From: Paenibacillus sabuli
GTDB taxonomy: Bacteria; Bacillota; Bacilli; Paenibacillales; Paenibacillaceae
Direction: 5' to 3'
Assembly (NCBI RefSeq): GCF_014705605.1
Contig: NZ_JACXIZ010000039.1
Span: 1 to 39,061 of the forward strand
DNA length: 39,061 bases
Shown: positions 8,225-17,734 of the stretch, piece by piece
Position numbering within the stretch: position 1 is the stretch's first letter
Layout: the number at the start of each line of letters is the position of its first letter
Notes under the pieces: generated by a model
What the model was told of the DNA's origin: nothing
Seen by the model: the letters and a program-made list of their open reading frames with translations, nothing else
Database searches by the model: none
Made by a program: the position numbers and the translations under genes

Positions 8225-8865
8225 GTGCAGCACAGTCAGAAACGCTAAAGGTCGCGATGCCGAAGGGACGCATCTACAAGCAGGCCTCGAAGCTGTTCCG
8301 CGAGGCGGGATTGCCGATTCCGGCGGACTTCGACGATACGCGCAAGCTCGTCATTGCCGTGCCGGAGGCGAACATGGAATTCATCATGGCCAAGCCGGTC
8401 GATGTGCCGACCTATGTCGAGTATGGCGTCGCCGATATCGGCATCGTCGGCAAGGACGTGCTGCTGGAGGAGCGCAGGGATGTGTACGAGCTGCTGGATC
8501 TGGGGATTGCCAAGTGCCGGATGTCGGTGATCGGGCTGCCGGACTGGAAGCCGGCGATCCATCCGCGGGTGGCGACGAAGTATCCGAACGTGGCCTCGCA
8601 GTACTTCCGCGAGCAAGGCCAGCAGGTGGAGGTCATCAAGCTCAACGGCTCGATTGAGCTCGCGCCGCTGATCGGCCTGGCGGATCGGATCGTCGATATG
8701 GTCGAGACGGGACAGACGCTGCGCGACAACGGACTGGTGGAGATGGAGCAGATCTTCGGCATCACGAGCCGGCTGGTGGCCAATCGGGTCAGCTACCGGA
8801 TGAACAATCAGGCGATTCAGAATCTGTGCGACTTGCTGCAGGCGACGCTTGCGGCGAAGGCGTGA
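8221..8865 (+). CDS. hisG: ATP phosphoribosyltransferase, short form
   Basis: Catalyses the first step of histidine synthesis, joining PRPP and ATP. At 214 residues it is the short form lacking the C-terminal histidine-binding domain and so needs HisZ. Visible motifs: [12 protein letters not shown] at the N-terminus, [15 protein letters not shown], and the PRPP loop region [20 protein letters not shown]. The ATG at 8221 overlaps the hisZ stop by 4 nt; GAAAGGAG lies 10-13 nt upstream within hisZ. The PRPP substrate may be supplied by the prs-like gene at 13962. Confidence 0.96.
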   Translation: MSAAQSETLKVAMPKGRIYKQASKLFREAGLPIPADFDDTRKLVIAVPEANMEFIMAKPVDVPTYVEYGVADIGIVGKDVLLEERRDVYELLDLGIAKCRMSVIGLPDWKPAIHPRVATKYPNVASQYFREQGQQVEVIKLNGSIELAPLIGLADRIVDMVETGQTLRDNGLVEMEQIFGITSRLVANRVSYRMNNQAIQNLCDLLQATLAAKA

Positions 8866-8883
8866 CGAAGGGGGACGTGCGGC

Positions 8884-10173
8884 ATGCGTATGGTAACGGC
8901 GGATGAATTCAACCTGGCGCGCGAGGTCGAGTACGGCAGCGCGGAGCAGAATGAGACGGTGCGGCGCGTCGTCGAAGCAGTGCGCACGCAGGGCGACGAT
9001 GCGCTGCTGCGCTATACGGCCGAATTCGACAAGGTGCAGCTCACGACCGAGACGCTGCGCGTGACGGATGACGAGATTCAGGCGGCCTATGACCGGGTGG
9101 AGCCGGACTTCCTGGAGGCGATCCGGGCGGCGGCGGCCAACATCCGCAGCTTCCACGAGAAGCAGAAGCGGGGCTCGTGGATGGACCTGCAGCCGGACGG
9201 CACGATGCTCGGTCAGATCCTGCGTCCGCTGCGGCGGGTCGGGGTGTATGTGCCGGGCGGCAAGGCGGCCTATCCGTCTTCTGTGCTGATGAATGTCATC
9301 CCCGCCCAGGTGGCGGGCGTGCCCGAGATTGTCATGGCGACGCCGCCGGCGACCGGCGGGCGCGAAGGTATCGATCCGTACATTCTCGTCGCGGCGGCGG
9401 AGGCCGGAGTGCGCGAGATGTACCGGATCGGAGGCGCGCAGGCGGTGGCTGCGCTCGCCTACGGCACGGCGACGATTGCCCCGGTGGACAAAATCTGCGG
9501 GCCCGGCAATATCTATGTCGCGCTCGCCAAGCGTGCGGTATTCGGCGCGGTCGACATCGACAGCATCGCCGGTCCGAGCGAGATCGCCGTGCTGGCAGAC
9601 GACAGCGCCGAGCCGGCCTACGTCGCGGCCGATCTGCTGTCGCAGGCGGAGCACGACGAGATGGCCTCGGCGATCCTGATCACGCCGTCGGCGGCGCTGG
9701 CCGAGGCGGTGGCGGCCGAGGTGGAGCGTCAGCTCGCATCGCTGCCGCGCGAGCCGATCGCCCGCGCCTCGATCGAGCGCTACGGCGCGATTGTGCGCGT
9801 GGCATCGCTGGAGGAAGGCGTGGCGCTCGTCAACCGGCTCGCGCCCGAGCATCTCGAGATTATGACCGCCGCGCCGACCGAGCTGCTCGGCAGCATCGAG
9901 AATGCCGGCGCGATCTTCCTCGGACCGTACAGCTCCGAGCCGGTCGGCGATTATTTCGCGGGGCCGAATCATATCCTGCCGACCAACGGCACGGCGCGCT
10001 TCTCTTCGCCGGTCAACGTCGACGATTACATGAAGAAGTCGAGCCTGATTCAATATAGCAAGGAAGCGCTGCTGCGCGACGGCGCGCACATCATGGCGCT
10101 GGCGCGGCACGAGGGCCTGGAGGGCCACGCGCGCGCGATCGAGCTGCGGCTCGAGGCCGAGCGCGGCAACTAA
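8884..10173 (+). CDS. hisD: Histidinol dehydrogenase
   Basis: A 429-residue Zn-dependent enzyme that oxidises L-histidinol to histidine in two NAD steps. The long family signature region is intact ([13 protein letters not shown], then [15 protein letters not shown] and [14 protein letters not shown]), as are Zn and catalytic segments [16 protein letters not shown] and [20 protein letters not shown] precedes the ATG by about 8 nt. It lies 18 nt after hisG and its stop touches a possible upstream hisB start. Confidence 0.97.
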   Translation: MRMVTADEFNLAREVEYGSAEQNETVRRVVEAVRTQGDDALLRYTAEFDKVQLTTETLRVTDDEIQAAYDRVEPDFLEAIRAAAANIRSFHEKQKRGSWMDLQPDGTMLGQILRPLRRVGVYVPGGKAAYPSSVLMNVIPAQVAGVPEIVMATPPATGGREGIDPYILVAAAEAGVREMYRIGGAQAVAALAYGTATIAPVDKICGPGNIYVALAKRAVFGAVDIDSIAGPSEIAVLADDSAEPAYVAADLLSQAEHDEMASAILITPSAALAEAVAAEVERQLASLPREPIARASIERYGAIVRVASLEEGVALVNRLAPEHLEIMTAAPTELLGSIENAGAIFLGPYSSEPVGDYFAGPNHILPTNGTARFSSPVNVDDYMKKSSLIQYSKEALLRDGAHIMALARHEGLEGHARAIELRLEAERGN

Positions 10174-10196
10174 TGAATCCAAAGGTGGGGAAACAG

Positions 10197-10796
10197 ATGG
10201 CTGATCAAGCAAGCCGCACGGCGTCGATCGCACGCAAAACGAATGAAACGGATATCCAGCTCAGCTTCGGGGTGGACGGCAGCGGCAAGGTCAAGATCGA
10301 GACGGACGTGCCGTTCATGAACCATATGCTCGATCTGATGGCGAAGCACGGGCAATTCGACCTGGAGGTGGAGGCGCGCGGCGACGTCGACATCGACGAC
10401 CATCACACGGTGGAGGACATCGGCATCTGCCTCGGCGCCGCGCTGCGCGAGGCGCTCGGCGACAAGGCGGGCATCAAGCGTTACGCCAGCTTCTTCGTGC
10501 CGATGGACGAGGCGCTCGCCCAGGTCGTGATCGACCTGAGCAACCGGCCGCATCTCGAATACCGGGCAGCGTATCCGTCGCAGCAGGTGGGCAGCTTCTC
10601 CACGGAGCTGGTGCACGAGTTCCTGTGGAAGCTGGCGCTCGAGGCGCGGATGACGCTGCATGTCATCGTCCACTACGGGCACAATACGCACCACATGATC
10701 GAAGCGGTGTTCAAGGCGCTCGGCCGGGCGCTGGACGAAGCGACCAGTCTCGATCCGCGCGTTCAGGGCGTGCCCTCGACGAAGGGAGTGCTGTAG
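10197..10796 (+). CDS. hisB: Imidazoleglycerol-phosphate dehydratase
   Basis: A monofunctional HisB of 199 residues that dehydrates IGP to imidazole-acetol phosphate using Mn. Two metal-binding motifs are visible: DDHHTVEDIGICLG and HYGHNTHHMIEAVFKALGRA, with the typical NHMLDLMAKHG near the N-terminus. An in-frame ATG at 10173 overlaps the hisD stop, but AAAGGTGGGG sits 6 nt before ATG 10197, which is therefore preferred; the difference is 8 residues. No phosphatase domain is fused, in line with the separate hisJ gene. Confidence 0.95.
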   Translation: MADQASRTASIARKTNETDIQLSFGVDGSGKVKIETDVPFMNHMLDLMAKHGQFDLEVEARGDVDIDDHHTVEDIGICLGAALREALGDKAGIKRYASFFVPMDEALAQVVIDLSNRPHLEYRAAYPSQQVGSFSTELVHEFLWKLALEARMTLHVIVHYGHNTHHMIEAVFKALGRALDEATSLDPRVQGVPSTKGVL

Positions 10797-10797
10797 C

Positions 10798-11406
10798 GTG
10801 ATCGCCATTATCGACTACGGCATGGGCAACCTGCACAGTGTGGCCAAGGCCGTCCAGCGGCTCGGCCACGAGGTGACGGTGAGCGCCGACGAAGCGGCCA
10901 TTCTGGCGGCCGACGGCGCGATCCTGCCCGGGGTCGGGGCGTTCGGCGATGCGATGGACAATCTGCGTGCGAGCGGGCTCGACGCGGTGACGCGGCGCTA
11001 CGCCGAGAGCGGCAAGCCGCTGCTGGGCATCTGCCTCGGCATGCAGCTGTTGTTCGAGACGAGCGAGGAGTACGGCAGCCACCAGGGCCTGGGCTTGCTG
11101 CCCGGCCGCGTCGTGCGCTTCGAAGGCGACTACAAGGTGCCGCATATGGGCTGGAACCAGCTGCAGTTTGCCCAGCCGGACCATCCGCTGCTGGCCGGTC
11201 TTGAGGAGGGGCACGTCTACTTCGTGCATTCCTACCACGCGCTGCCGGCGCGGGCGAAGCATCTGCTGGCGACGACCGATTACTATCAGCCGGTGACGGC
11301 GGTGGTCGGCAGCGGCAACGTCTACGGCATGCAGTTTCATCCGGAGAAGAGCGGAGAGCTGGGCATGCGGCTGCTGGCTCATTTTTTGAGCCTGGCACGC
11401 GCATAA
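10798..11406 (+). CDS. hisH: Imidazole glycerol phosphate synthase, glutaminase subunit
   Basis: A 202-residue class I glutamine amidotransferase that feeds ammonia to HisF. The nucleophile is Cys79 in [11 protein letters not shown], and the rest of the triad is His181 and Glu183 in FHPEKS. The oxyanion-side [10 protein letters not shown] motif is present. The start is a GTG one nucleotide after the hisB stop, with AAGGGAG 11-17 nt upstream. In Bacillus hisA follows directly; here the next gene, 18 nt on, is hisF. Confidence 0.96.
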   Translation: MIAIIDYGMGNLHSVAKAVQRLGHEVTVSADEAAILAADGAILPGVGAFGDAMDNLRASGLDAVTRRYAESGKPLLGICLGMQLLFETSEEYGSHQGLGLLPGRVVRFEGDYKVPHMGWNQLQFAQPDHPLLAGLEEGHVYFVHSYHALPARAKHLLATTDYYQPVTAVVGSGNVYGMQFHPEKSGELGMRLLAHFLSLARA

Positions 11407-11424
11407 GGGAAGGAGCGACTCGTT

Positions 11425-12183
11425 ATGTTGGCCAAACGAATTATCCCTTGCCTGGACGTCAAGGAAGGGCGCGTCGTCAAGGGCGTGAATTTTGTCAATC
11501 TGCGCGATGCGGGAGATCCGGTCGAGCTGGCTGCGACGTACGATCGGGAAGGCGCGGACGAACTGGTCTTCCTCGATATCTCGGCCTCGCATGAAGGCCG
11601 GGAGACGATGGTCGACGTGGTGCGCCGCACGGCGGGCGAGATTACGATTCCGTTCACGGTGGGCGGCGGCATCAAGCATGTCGACGACATGAAACGGCTG
11701 CTGCGGGCCGGCGCAGACAAGATCGGCATCAATACGGCGGCGGTGCTCAATCCGGAGCTGATCAGCGGCGGCGCGCGCAAGTTCGGCGCGCAATGCATCG
11801 TCGTGGCCGTCGACGCCCGGTTCAATGCCGAGTGGGGCGAGTGGGAGGTCTATACCCACGGCGGCCGCCGGCCTGCCGGCATTCGCGCGCTGGAGTGGGT
11901 GCGCGAGGCGGAGCGGCTCGGCGCGGGCGAGCTGCTGCTGACGAGCATGGACGCCGACGGCACCAAGGACGGTTTTGACCTGCCGCTGACGCGGGCGGTC
12001 TCGGAGGCGGCGGGCATTCCGGTGATCGCCTCGGGCGGCGCCGGGCGAGTGGAGCATTTCTACGACGTGTTCGACGCAGGCGGAGCGGATGCCGGACTGG
12101 CGGCGACGATTTTTCATTATAAGGAAATGACGATCCGCGACGTCAAGGACGATCTGCGGAGCAAAGGAGTGAACGTGCGATGA
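11425..12183 (+). CDS. hisF: Imidazole glycerol phosphate synthase, cyclase subunit
   Basis: A 252-residue TIM barrel that, with HisH, converts PRFAR to IGP and AICAR. The two catalytic Asp are Asp11 ([15 protein letters not shown]) and Asp130 (VAVDARF), and the second-half phosphate site VIASGGAG is intact. These residues and the [13 protein letters not shown] segment identify HisF rather than its relative HisA. AAGGAG lies about 9 nt before ATG 11425; the stop overlaps hisIE as ATGA. Confidence 0.97.
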   Translation: MLAKRIIPCLDVKEGRVVKGVNFVNLRDAGDPVELAATYDREGADELVFLDISASHEGRETMVDVVRRTAGEITIPFTVGGGIKHVDDMKRLLRAGADKIGINTAAVLNPELISGGARKFGAQCIVVAVDARFNAEWGEWEVYTHGGRRPAGIRALEWVREAERLGAGELLLTSMDADGTKDGFDLPLTRAVSEAAGIPVIASGGAGRVEHFYDVFDAGGADAGLAATIFHYKEMTIRDVKDDLRSKGVNVR

Positions 12184-12872
12184 GCGAGGCGAGCTGGCAG
12201 GATGCCATCAAATGGGACGAAAACGGCCTGGTGCCGGCAGTAGTGCAGGATGTGCTCAGCAAGGAGGTGCTGATGCTCGCCTACATGAACCGCGAGTCGC
12301 TGGCGCAGTCGCTGGCCAGCGGACAGACGTGGTTCTGGAGCCGCTCGCGCGGCGAGCTGTGGCATAAGGGTGCGACCTCCGGACACACGCAGACGATCCG
12401 CTCGCTGCGCTATGACTGCGACGGCGACACGCTGCTCGTCCAGGTTGAGCAGCGCGGCGCGGCCTGCCACACCGGCAGCTACAGCTGCTTTTATCGCAGC
12501 ATCGACCTGCCGGGCACGGACAAGGCCGAGGCGGCTGCGGGAGAGCCGCAGGAGCGGCCGGAGGAGCGCTTCGCCGTGCTCGGCGAGCTGGAGACCGCGA
12601 TCGCTCAGCGCGACGCGGAGCGGCCCGAGGGCACGTACACGAGCTATCTGTTCGACAAGGGCGTCGACAAGATCCTCAAGAAGATCGGTGAAGAGTCGGC
12701 GGAGGTCATCATTGCGGCCAAAAACGAAGATCCGGACGAGCTGCGCAGCGAGTCGGCGGATCTGATCTATCATCTGCTGGTGCTGCTGCGCGAGCGCAAG
12801 CTACCGCTGGACGACGTGCTGCGCGAGCTCGGTACGCGCCGCAACAAACCCACAACGAACAAAATGCGCTAG
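12180..12872 (+). CDS. hisIE: Bifunctional phosphoribosyl-AMP cyclohydrolase / phosphoribosyl-ATP pyrophosphatase
   Basis: A 230-residue fusion of HisI and HisE, steps 2 and 3 of the pathway. The HisI half (1-120) has [20 protein letters not shown] and the Zn/Mg site [13 protein letters not shown] with the Cys of AACHTG. The HisE half (about 128-225) has [18 protein letters not shown] and the helical pyrophosphatase motif [17 protein letters not shown] lies 10 nt before ATG 12180, which overlaps the hisF stop. Confidence 0.96.
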   Translation: MSEASWQDAIKWDENGLVPAVVQDVLSKEVLMLAYMNRESLAQSLASGQTWFWSRSRGELWHKGATSGHTQTIRSLRYDCDGDTLLVQVEQRGAACHTGSYSCFYRSIDLPGTDKAEAAAGEPQERPEERFAVLGELETAIAQRDAERPEGTYTSYLFDKGVDKILKKIGEESAEVIIAAKNEDPDELRSESADLIYHLLVLLRERKLPLDDVLRELGTRRNKPTTNKMR

Positions 12873-12886
12873 AAGTGAGGTGAAAA

Positions 12887-13018
12887 GTGCCAGAGTGGCC
12901 GAATTTGCGTTGGAGAAGCGAAGCGTTCGCCATTTTACTCCTCGATTTTTTTACTCTAAATAAGTCAAATTCAAAAAAAATCGGGGAGGAACGGCGGTCG
13001 GAAACGCAATTCGGGCAC
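12887..13018 (+). repeat. MITE-like imperfect inverted repeat between hisIE and hisJ
   Basis: The ends GTGCC (12887-12891) and GGCAC (13014-13018) are inverted. Nested inside are GAATTTGCGTT (12901-12911) against AACGCAATTC (13003-13012), and CCTCGATTTTTTT (12940-12952) against an A8 run plus TCGGGGAGG (12973-12989). The base use (long A and T runs) differs from the genes on either side. The whole could fold into one long hairpin of about 130 nt. No transposase motif. Confidence 0.5.
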
Positions 13019-13068
13019 GTCGGCGTTACTTTTTCGCTCACTTCTTGGCCGCCAAGGAGGACATGCCC

Positions 13069-13875
13069 ATGCACATCGACTATCACACCCACCACGCCCG
13101 CTGCGGCCACGCGGTCGGCGAGCTGGAGGATTACGTGCGGCGCGGCATCGCGCTCGGCCTGGATCAGCTCGGCCTGTCCGATCATATGCCGCTCGTGCAT
13201 GTCGATCCGGCGGCGTACTATCCAGAGATGGCCATGCCGCTGGAGGAGCTGCCGCGCTATGTCGAGGAATGCCTGGCGCTGAAGGAGAAATACCGCGGCC
13301 AGATCGACATTCGAGTCGGACTCGAGGGCGACTATATCGAAGGATGGGAGGCGCCGATCCGCGAGATGATCGAGGCGTACCCCTGGGATTATGTCATCGG
13401 GTCGGTGCATTTCCTGGGCGAATGGGACGTCACGGACTATCGCCAGACGGCGCAGTGGGAAGGCCGGGACCGGTTGGAGGTCTACACCCGCTACTATGAC
13501 GCCGTCGCCAAGGCGGCGCGCTCTGGCCTGTACGATTATATCGGCCACATCGACGTCATCAAGCGCTTCGGCTATGTGCCGGATGCCGATGTATGGCCGC
13601 TGGAGCGAGCCGCGCTGGACGTGGTGCGCGAGGCGGGAATGGCCATCGAGCTCAACGCCTCCGGCCTGCGGACGCCGGCCGAGGAGATGTTCCCCAGCCG
13701 CCGCATGCTGGAATACGCCCATCGCATCGGCATTCCGGTGACGCTAGGCTCCGATGCGCATCAGCCGGAGCGGCTCGGCCAATACCTGCCGGAGGCGCGG
13801 GCGCTGCTCAAGGAGATCGGGTTCGCGGAGCTCGCCACCTTCGCGCGCAGAAATTGTCATCGAATCGCTTTTTGA
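13069..13875 (+). CDS. hisJ: Histidinol-phosphatase, PHP family
   Basis: A 268-residue metal-dependent phosphatase that removes phosphate from histidinol phosphate. PHP-family motifs are visible: DYHTHHARCGHA at the start, GLSDHMPL, the acidic GLEGDYIEG, VIGSVHFLG, and GSDAHQPERLG near the C-terminus. AAGGAGG ends at 13060, 8 nt before ATG 13069; ATG 13063 is too close to it. It follows hisIE by 196 bp that hold the inverted repeat at 12887, and may share the his transcript. Confidence 0.92.
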   Translation: MHIDYHTHHARCGHAVGELEDYVRRGIALGLDQLGLSDHMPLVHVDPAAYYPEMAMPLEELPRYVEECLALKEKYRGQIDIRVGLEGDYIEGWEAPIREMIEAYPWDYVIGSVHFLGEWDVTDYRQTAQWEGRDRLEVYTRYYDAVAKAARSGLYDYIGHIDVIKRFGYVPDADVWPLERAALDVVREAGMAIELNASGLRTPAEEMFPSRRMLEYAHRIGIPVTLGSDAHQPERLGQYLPEARALLKEIGFAELATFARRNCHRIAF

Positions 13876-13899
13876 AAATTCGTTGATCCGATGTATAAT
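13872..13899 (+). promoter_or_regulatory. Promoter of prs
   Basis: TTGAAA (13872-13877), 16-nt spacer, TATAAT (13894-13899), overlapping the end of hisJ. Confidence 0.65.
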
Positions 13900-13961
13900 G
13901 AAGAAGTCGAATTGATCTTCGGTCGTTTTACGAATGACGGTCTATTGCTCAGGAGGGTACC

Positions 13962-14912
13962 ATGTTCAGCGACAAATTGCGTATTTTTTCCGGGTCCTCG
14001 AACCCGAAGCTGGCCGAGAGCATTTGCGCGGAGCTCGGTCACACGCTCGGAAGCATCAAGGTGTCGCGCTTCAAAAGCGGCGAAATCTATATTCACTATG
14101 AAGAAACGATTCGCAATTGCGACGTTTTTCTCGTGCAGTCGTTCTCTCATCCGATCAACGAGAATTTTGTCGAATTGCTGGTCATGATCGATGCGGCCAA
14201 GCGGGCTTCCGCGCGCACGATCAACATTATTGTGCCGTATTACGGCTATGCGCGCCAGGAGCGCAAGGCGGCGCCGCGCGAGCCGATCTCGGCCAAAATG
14301 GTGGCGGACGTGCTGACTACCGTCGGCGCCGACCGCGTCATCACGATCGATCTGCATGCACCCGCGATCCAGGGCTTTTTCAATATTCCGGTCGACCATC
14401 TGACCGCATTGGATCTGCTTAGCGAGCATCTCAAGGCGAAAAATATCAAAAACCCGGTCGTCGTGTCGCCGGATGCGGGGCGGGCTTCAACGGCCGAGAA
14501 GCTGGCCAACTACCTGGATTCCCCATTTGCCATCATGATCAAAAAACGGCCGGCCCACAACGAGTCGGTCATTACGCATGTCATCGGCGACGTCGAAGGG
14601 CAGACGCCGATTATCATCGAGGATCTGATCGATACCGGCACGACGATCGTCAACGTCGTCGAAAGTCTGAAGGAGCGCGGAGCCGAGGACATCTATGTGT
14701 GCGCGACGCATCCGCTCTTCTCCGGGCCGGCGCTGCAGCGGCTCGATCACCCGTATATTCGCGAGGTCGTCGTGACCGACTCGATCGCGCTGCCGGATAC
14801 GCATCCGGAGCGCTTCAAGGTGCTGTCGGTAGCGCCGATGCTCGCGGAGGCGACTCGCATCATCATGCAGGGCGGCTCGATCAGCACCTTGTTCAAAAAT
14901 GCCGGGGTTTAG
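13962..14912 (+). CDS. prs: Ribose-phosphate pyrophosphokinase, divergent paralogue
   Basis: A 316-residue PRPP synthetase-like protein. The flexible-loop region YYGYARQERKAAPREPISAK, the LHAPAIQGFF segment and the PRPP loop EDLIDTGTT are recognisable. Several signature positions differ from the B. subtilis enzyme: SPDAGRASTAEK where SPDHGGVTRARK is usual, EDLIDTGTT for DDIIDTAGT, and KAAPRE for KARSRE. In Bacillus the housekeeping prs lies with glmU, so this is probably a second copy. Its place next to the his operon fits supply of PRPP to HisG. CAGGAGG lies 6 nt before ATG 13962. Confidence 0.85.
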   Translation: MFSDKLRIFSGSSNPKLAESICAELGHTLGSIKVSRFKSGEIYIHYEETIRNCDVFLVQSFSHPINENFVELLVMIDAAKRASARTINIIVPYYGYARQERKAAPREPISAKMVADVLTTVGADRVITIDLHAPAIQGFFNIPVDHLTALDLLSEHLKAKNIKNPVVVSPDAGRASTAEKLANYLDSPFAIMIKKRPAHNESVITHVIGDVEGQTPIIIEDLIDTGTTIVNVVESLKERGAEDIYVCATHPLFSGPALQRLDHPYIREVVVTDSIALPDTHPERFKVLSVAPMLAEATRIIMQGGSISTLFKNAGV

Positions 14913-14945
14913 CCGGTCAATTGACGGCTGCCTGGCCTCGCGCTA

Positions 14946-14954
14946 TGCTATAAT
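14946..14954 (+). promoter_or_regulatory. Extended -10 promoter of the TPR gene
   Basis: TGCTATAAT is a perfect extended -10 (TG at 14946-14947, TATAAT 14949-14954). A TTGACG at 14921 is 22 nt away, too far for a standard pair with TATAAT but 17 nt from TATGCT (14944-14949). Confidence 0.55.
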
Positions 14955-14990
14955 CGTAGCAAATTCGTCGGATTTGGAGGTGCTCTGCCC

Positions 14991-16712
14991 ATGAAAGAGA
15001 AGAAGCTGGCTGCCCGTAATCGGACCAACGTCATTCCGATTCGGCTCGACGCCACGTTTTTTTTCGAGCGCGCCGTCCAGTCGCTGGACCGCTGCCATTA
15101 TGACAAGGCCCTGAAGTACTTTCGGCGCGCGGTGGATTACGAGCCCGACAATCCCGTGAATCACTGCAACATGGCCGGAATTTTGTCCGAAATGGGCAAC
15201 TATGAGGAATCGAACCGGATTTTGCAGCATATTTTGCAGCATCTGGAGCCGGAGATGGCGGAGTGCCATTTTTATATGGCCAACAATTACGCCAATCTGG
15301 AGATGTACGAAGCGGCCGAGGATGCGGTCGTGAAGTACCTGGAGCAGGACGAGGAAGGGCAATTTCTCGGCGAGGCCGAGGAGATGATGGAGCTGCTGCA
15401 TTACGAGCTGGAGCGTCCGCTTCGTCAGCCCTTGATCAAGTCGCGCGAAGGCTTGGAGGAGCATGATCGGGCGCGCACACTGCTGGAGGACGGCCGCTTC
15501 TCCGAGGCGGTACGGCTGCTGGAGGCGCTGGTGGAGAAGCAGGAAGACTTCCTCGCCGCGCGCAACAATCTGGCGCTGGCTTACTACTACATGGGCTTGT
15601 TCGACAAAGGCATGGCGAGCGTGGCCGGCGTGCTGGAGCGGGAGCCGGGCAACCTGCATGCGCTCTGCAACCTCGCCATCTTCTATCAGCATGCGGGCAA
15701 GCAAGCGGCGCTGGCCGAGCTGCTCGTCGCGCTGGGCAAGACGTACCCGATGCAGCAGGAGCATGTCTTCAAGCTGGGGACGACGCTGGGCATCCTCGGC
15801 CAGCACGAAGCGGCGCAGCGCCAGTTCGCCCGGCTGCTGCACGGCAGCGACATGATGGACGACCCGTGTCTGTATCATTATGCCGCGGTCGCAGCGCTCA
15901 ATATCGGCCGCGCGGACGAGGCGGAGCGGCTCTGGCGCCAGGCCGCCAGACTCGATCCGCAGTCGGATGTGCCCAAGTACTATCTGGATCATCTCTTCCG
16001 GGTACGCCGGGGCGAGGAGCGCGCGACCACGAGCTATCACTATCATCTCCCGTTCACGGAGCAATTCAAGCTCTGGGAGCGTTCCGGCAGCGGGCTGCCC
16101 GAGCAGCTGCGCCGCGATCCGCTCGTGCGCTCCTCGTTCTTCTGGGCGCTGCGCCACGGCGATCGGCAGACGAAGTTGCAGGTCATTCAGGCGCTGGGCA
16201 TGATCGGAGACCAGGAGGTCGAGCTGGCGCTGCGCGACTTTCTACTGGAGCCGGGCGAGGACGATTATCTCAAGCAGATTGCGATCTTCGTGCTGCGGAC
16301 GATCGGCGTGCACGGCGGATTGCGCGCCGTGCTCGAGGGCAAGACGCAGACCATCGATCCGAATCGCATGCCCTCGCGGCTGCCCGTCTGGGAAGACAAG
16401 TGGCAGGCGGTGCAAGAAGCGGCGCTGCGCCGCATGAGCCGCCATTACGATCTGGTGCAGCAGCATGATCTGCTGACGCTGTGGGTGGACTATCTCTCGC
16501 GGATGTATCCGCAGGTCCCGCGCATCGGCAAGGTCGAGGGCTGGGCGGCGGCGCTCGAGTACCTGACCGCCAAGATGCACCGCCGCTCGATCAGCTATCA
16601 TCAAGTCTCGACGCGTTACGGTGTGTCGATTTCGACCGTGAGCAAGGCCGTCAAGCTGATTGACGAAGCCTGCGGCATTCGCAAAAAAATGGAATCCATC
16701 TACGGCAAATAG
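14991..16712 (+). CDS. TPR-repeat protein with C-terminal helix-turn-helix-like segment
   Basis: A 573-residue soluble protein. Tetratricopeptide-type helices are visible around residues 25-130 (YDKALKYFRRAVDYEPDNPV is a consensus TPR) and 160-330 (ARNNLALAYYYMGLFDKGM; LDPQSDVPKYY). The last 60 residues contain SYHQVSTRYGVSISTVSKAV, which looks like a helix-turn-helix. It occupies the position of B. subtilis yvcD, a TPR gene next to trxB, but function is not established. GGAGG lies 9-10 nt before ATG 14991. trxB begins 32 nt downstream, so the two may be co-transcribed. Confidence 0.8.
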   Translation: MKEKKLAARNRTNVIPIRLDATFFFERAVQSLDRCHYDKALKYFRRAVDYEPDNPVNHCNMAGILSEMGNYEESNRILQHILQHLEPEMAECHFYMANNYANLEMYEAAEDAVVKYLEQDEEGQFLGEAEEMMELLHYELERPLRQPLIKSREGLEEHDRARTLLEDGRFSEAVRLLEALVEKQEDFLAARNNLALAYYYMGLFDKGMASVAGVLEREPGNLHALCNLAIFYQHAGKQAALAELLVALGKTYPMQQEHVFKLGTTLGILGQHEAAQRQFARLLHGSDMMDDPCLYHYAAVAALNIGRADEAERLWRQAARLDPQSDVPKYYLDHLFRVRRGEERATTSYHYHLPFTEQFKLWERSGSGLPEQLRRDPLVRSSFFWALRHGDRQTKLQVIQALGMIGDQEVELALRDFLLEPGEDDYLKQIAIFVLRTIGVHGGLRAVLEGKTQTIDPNRMPSRLPVWEDKWQAVQEAALRRMSRHYDLVQQHDLLTLWVDYLSRMYPQVPRIGKVEGWAAALEYLTAKMHRRSISYHQVSTRYGVSISTVSKAVKLIDEACGIRKKMESIYGK

Positions 16713-16744
16713 AATGGGAAGTCTAACGACAAGGAGGGATTGCG

Positions 16745-17692
16745 ATGTACAAAGCAATTATTATCGGCACCGGCCCTGCCGGCCTGACGGCTGCGATCTA
16801 TCTGGCGCGCGCCAACATGAACCCGCTCGTCATCGAGGGCCCGGAGCCGGGCGGTCAGCTGACGACGACCACGGACGTGGAGAATTTCCCGGGCTTTCCC
16901 GACGGCATCATGGGTCCGGAGCTGATGTCCAATATGCGCAAGCAGGCGGAGCGCTTCGGCGCTGAATTCCGCACAGGCTGGGTGAACGCGGTCGAGACGG
17001 GCAAGCGGCCGTTCTCGCTTCAGCTCGAGGGCGGCGAGGAGCTGCAGGGCGAGACGTTGATTATCTCGACCGGCGCCTCGGCCAAGTACCTCGGCATTCC
17101 GAATGAGCGCGACAATGTCGGCAAGGGCGTAAGTACCTGTGCGACATGCGACGGCTTCTTCTTCCGCGGCAAAAAAATCATCGTGGTCGGCGGCGGCGAT
17201 TCGGCGATGGAGGAGGCCAACTTCCTCACGCGCTTCGCGTCGGAGGTCGTACTCGTGCATCGCCGCGAGGAGCTGCGCGCCTCCAAGATCATGCAGGATC
17301 GCGCTAGAGAAAACCCCAAAATCTCGTGGGCGCTCAACCGCACGCCGCTCGAGGTCGAGGCCGGCGGACTCGGCGTAACGGGACTGAAGGTGCGCAATAA
17401 CGAGACCGGCGAGGATGAAACGATCCAGACGGACGGTCTGTTCGTGGCAATCGGCCATACGCCGAACACGAAGTTCCTCGGCGGACAGCTCGAGACCGAC
17501 GAGACCGGATATCTGCTTGTCAAGCCGGGCACGACGGAGACGAACATTCCGGGGATTTTCGCTTGCGGGGACGTACAGGATCACAAATACCGGCAAGCCA
17601 TTACGGCGGCCGGCAGCGGCTGTATGGCCGCAATGGATTGCGAAAAATTCCTCGAGGGAAGCATGGTGCACGACTGGAGCGAATCGCTGTAA
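16745..17692 (+). CDS. trxB: Thioredoxin reductase
   Basis: A 315-residue FAD/NADPH flavoprotein that reduces thioredoxin. FAD-binding GTGPAGLTAA is at residues 9-18, the redox-active pair Cys132-Ala-Thr-Cys135 lies in CATCDG, the NADPH-binding GGGDSAMEEA follows, and the C-terminal FAD site GIFACGDVQDHKYRQA is intact. AAGGAGG precedes ATG 16745 by about 7 nt. A strong terminator follows. Confidence 0.97.
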   Translation: MYKAIIIGTGPAGLTAAIYLARANMNPLVIEGPEPGGQLTTTTDVENFPGFPDGIMGPELMSNMRKQAERFGAEFRTGWVNAVETGKRPFSLQLEGGEELQGETLIISTGASAKYLGIPNERDNVGKGVSTCATCDGFFFRGKKIIVVGGGDSAMEEANFLTRFASEVVLVHRREELRASKIMQDRARENPKISWALNRTPLEVEAGGLGVTGLKVRNNETGEDETIQTDGLFVAIGHTPNTKFLGGQLETDETGYLLVKPGTTETNIPGIFACGDVQDHKYRQAITAAGSGCMAAMDCEKFLEGSMVHDWSESL

Positions 17693-17734
17693 CAACCGGC
17701 GAGCAGCTAGGCCCATTGCATGCCCACGCCGGCA

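Noticed and set aside
8245-10233. A 662-codon open frame on the minus strand opposite hisG-hisD
   Set aside because: It is the antisense shadow of GC-rich hisG and hisD, Arg/His-rich, with no motif; similar shadows lie opposite hprK-lgt, pgk-gapA, eno and rnr.
12887-13282. A 131-codon frame between hisIE and into hisJ
   Set aside because: It covers the inverted repeat and then an out-of-frame part of hisJ; no ribosome site and hisJ is clearly coding in another frame.
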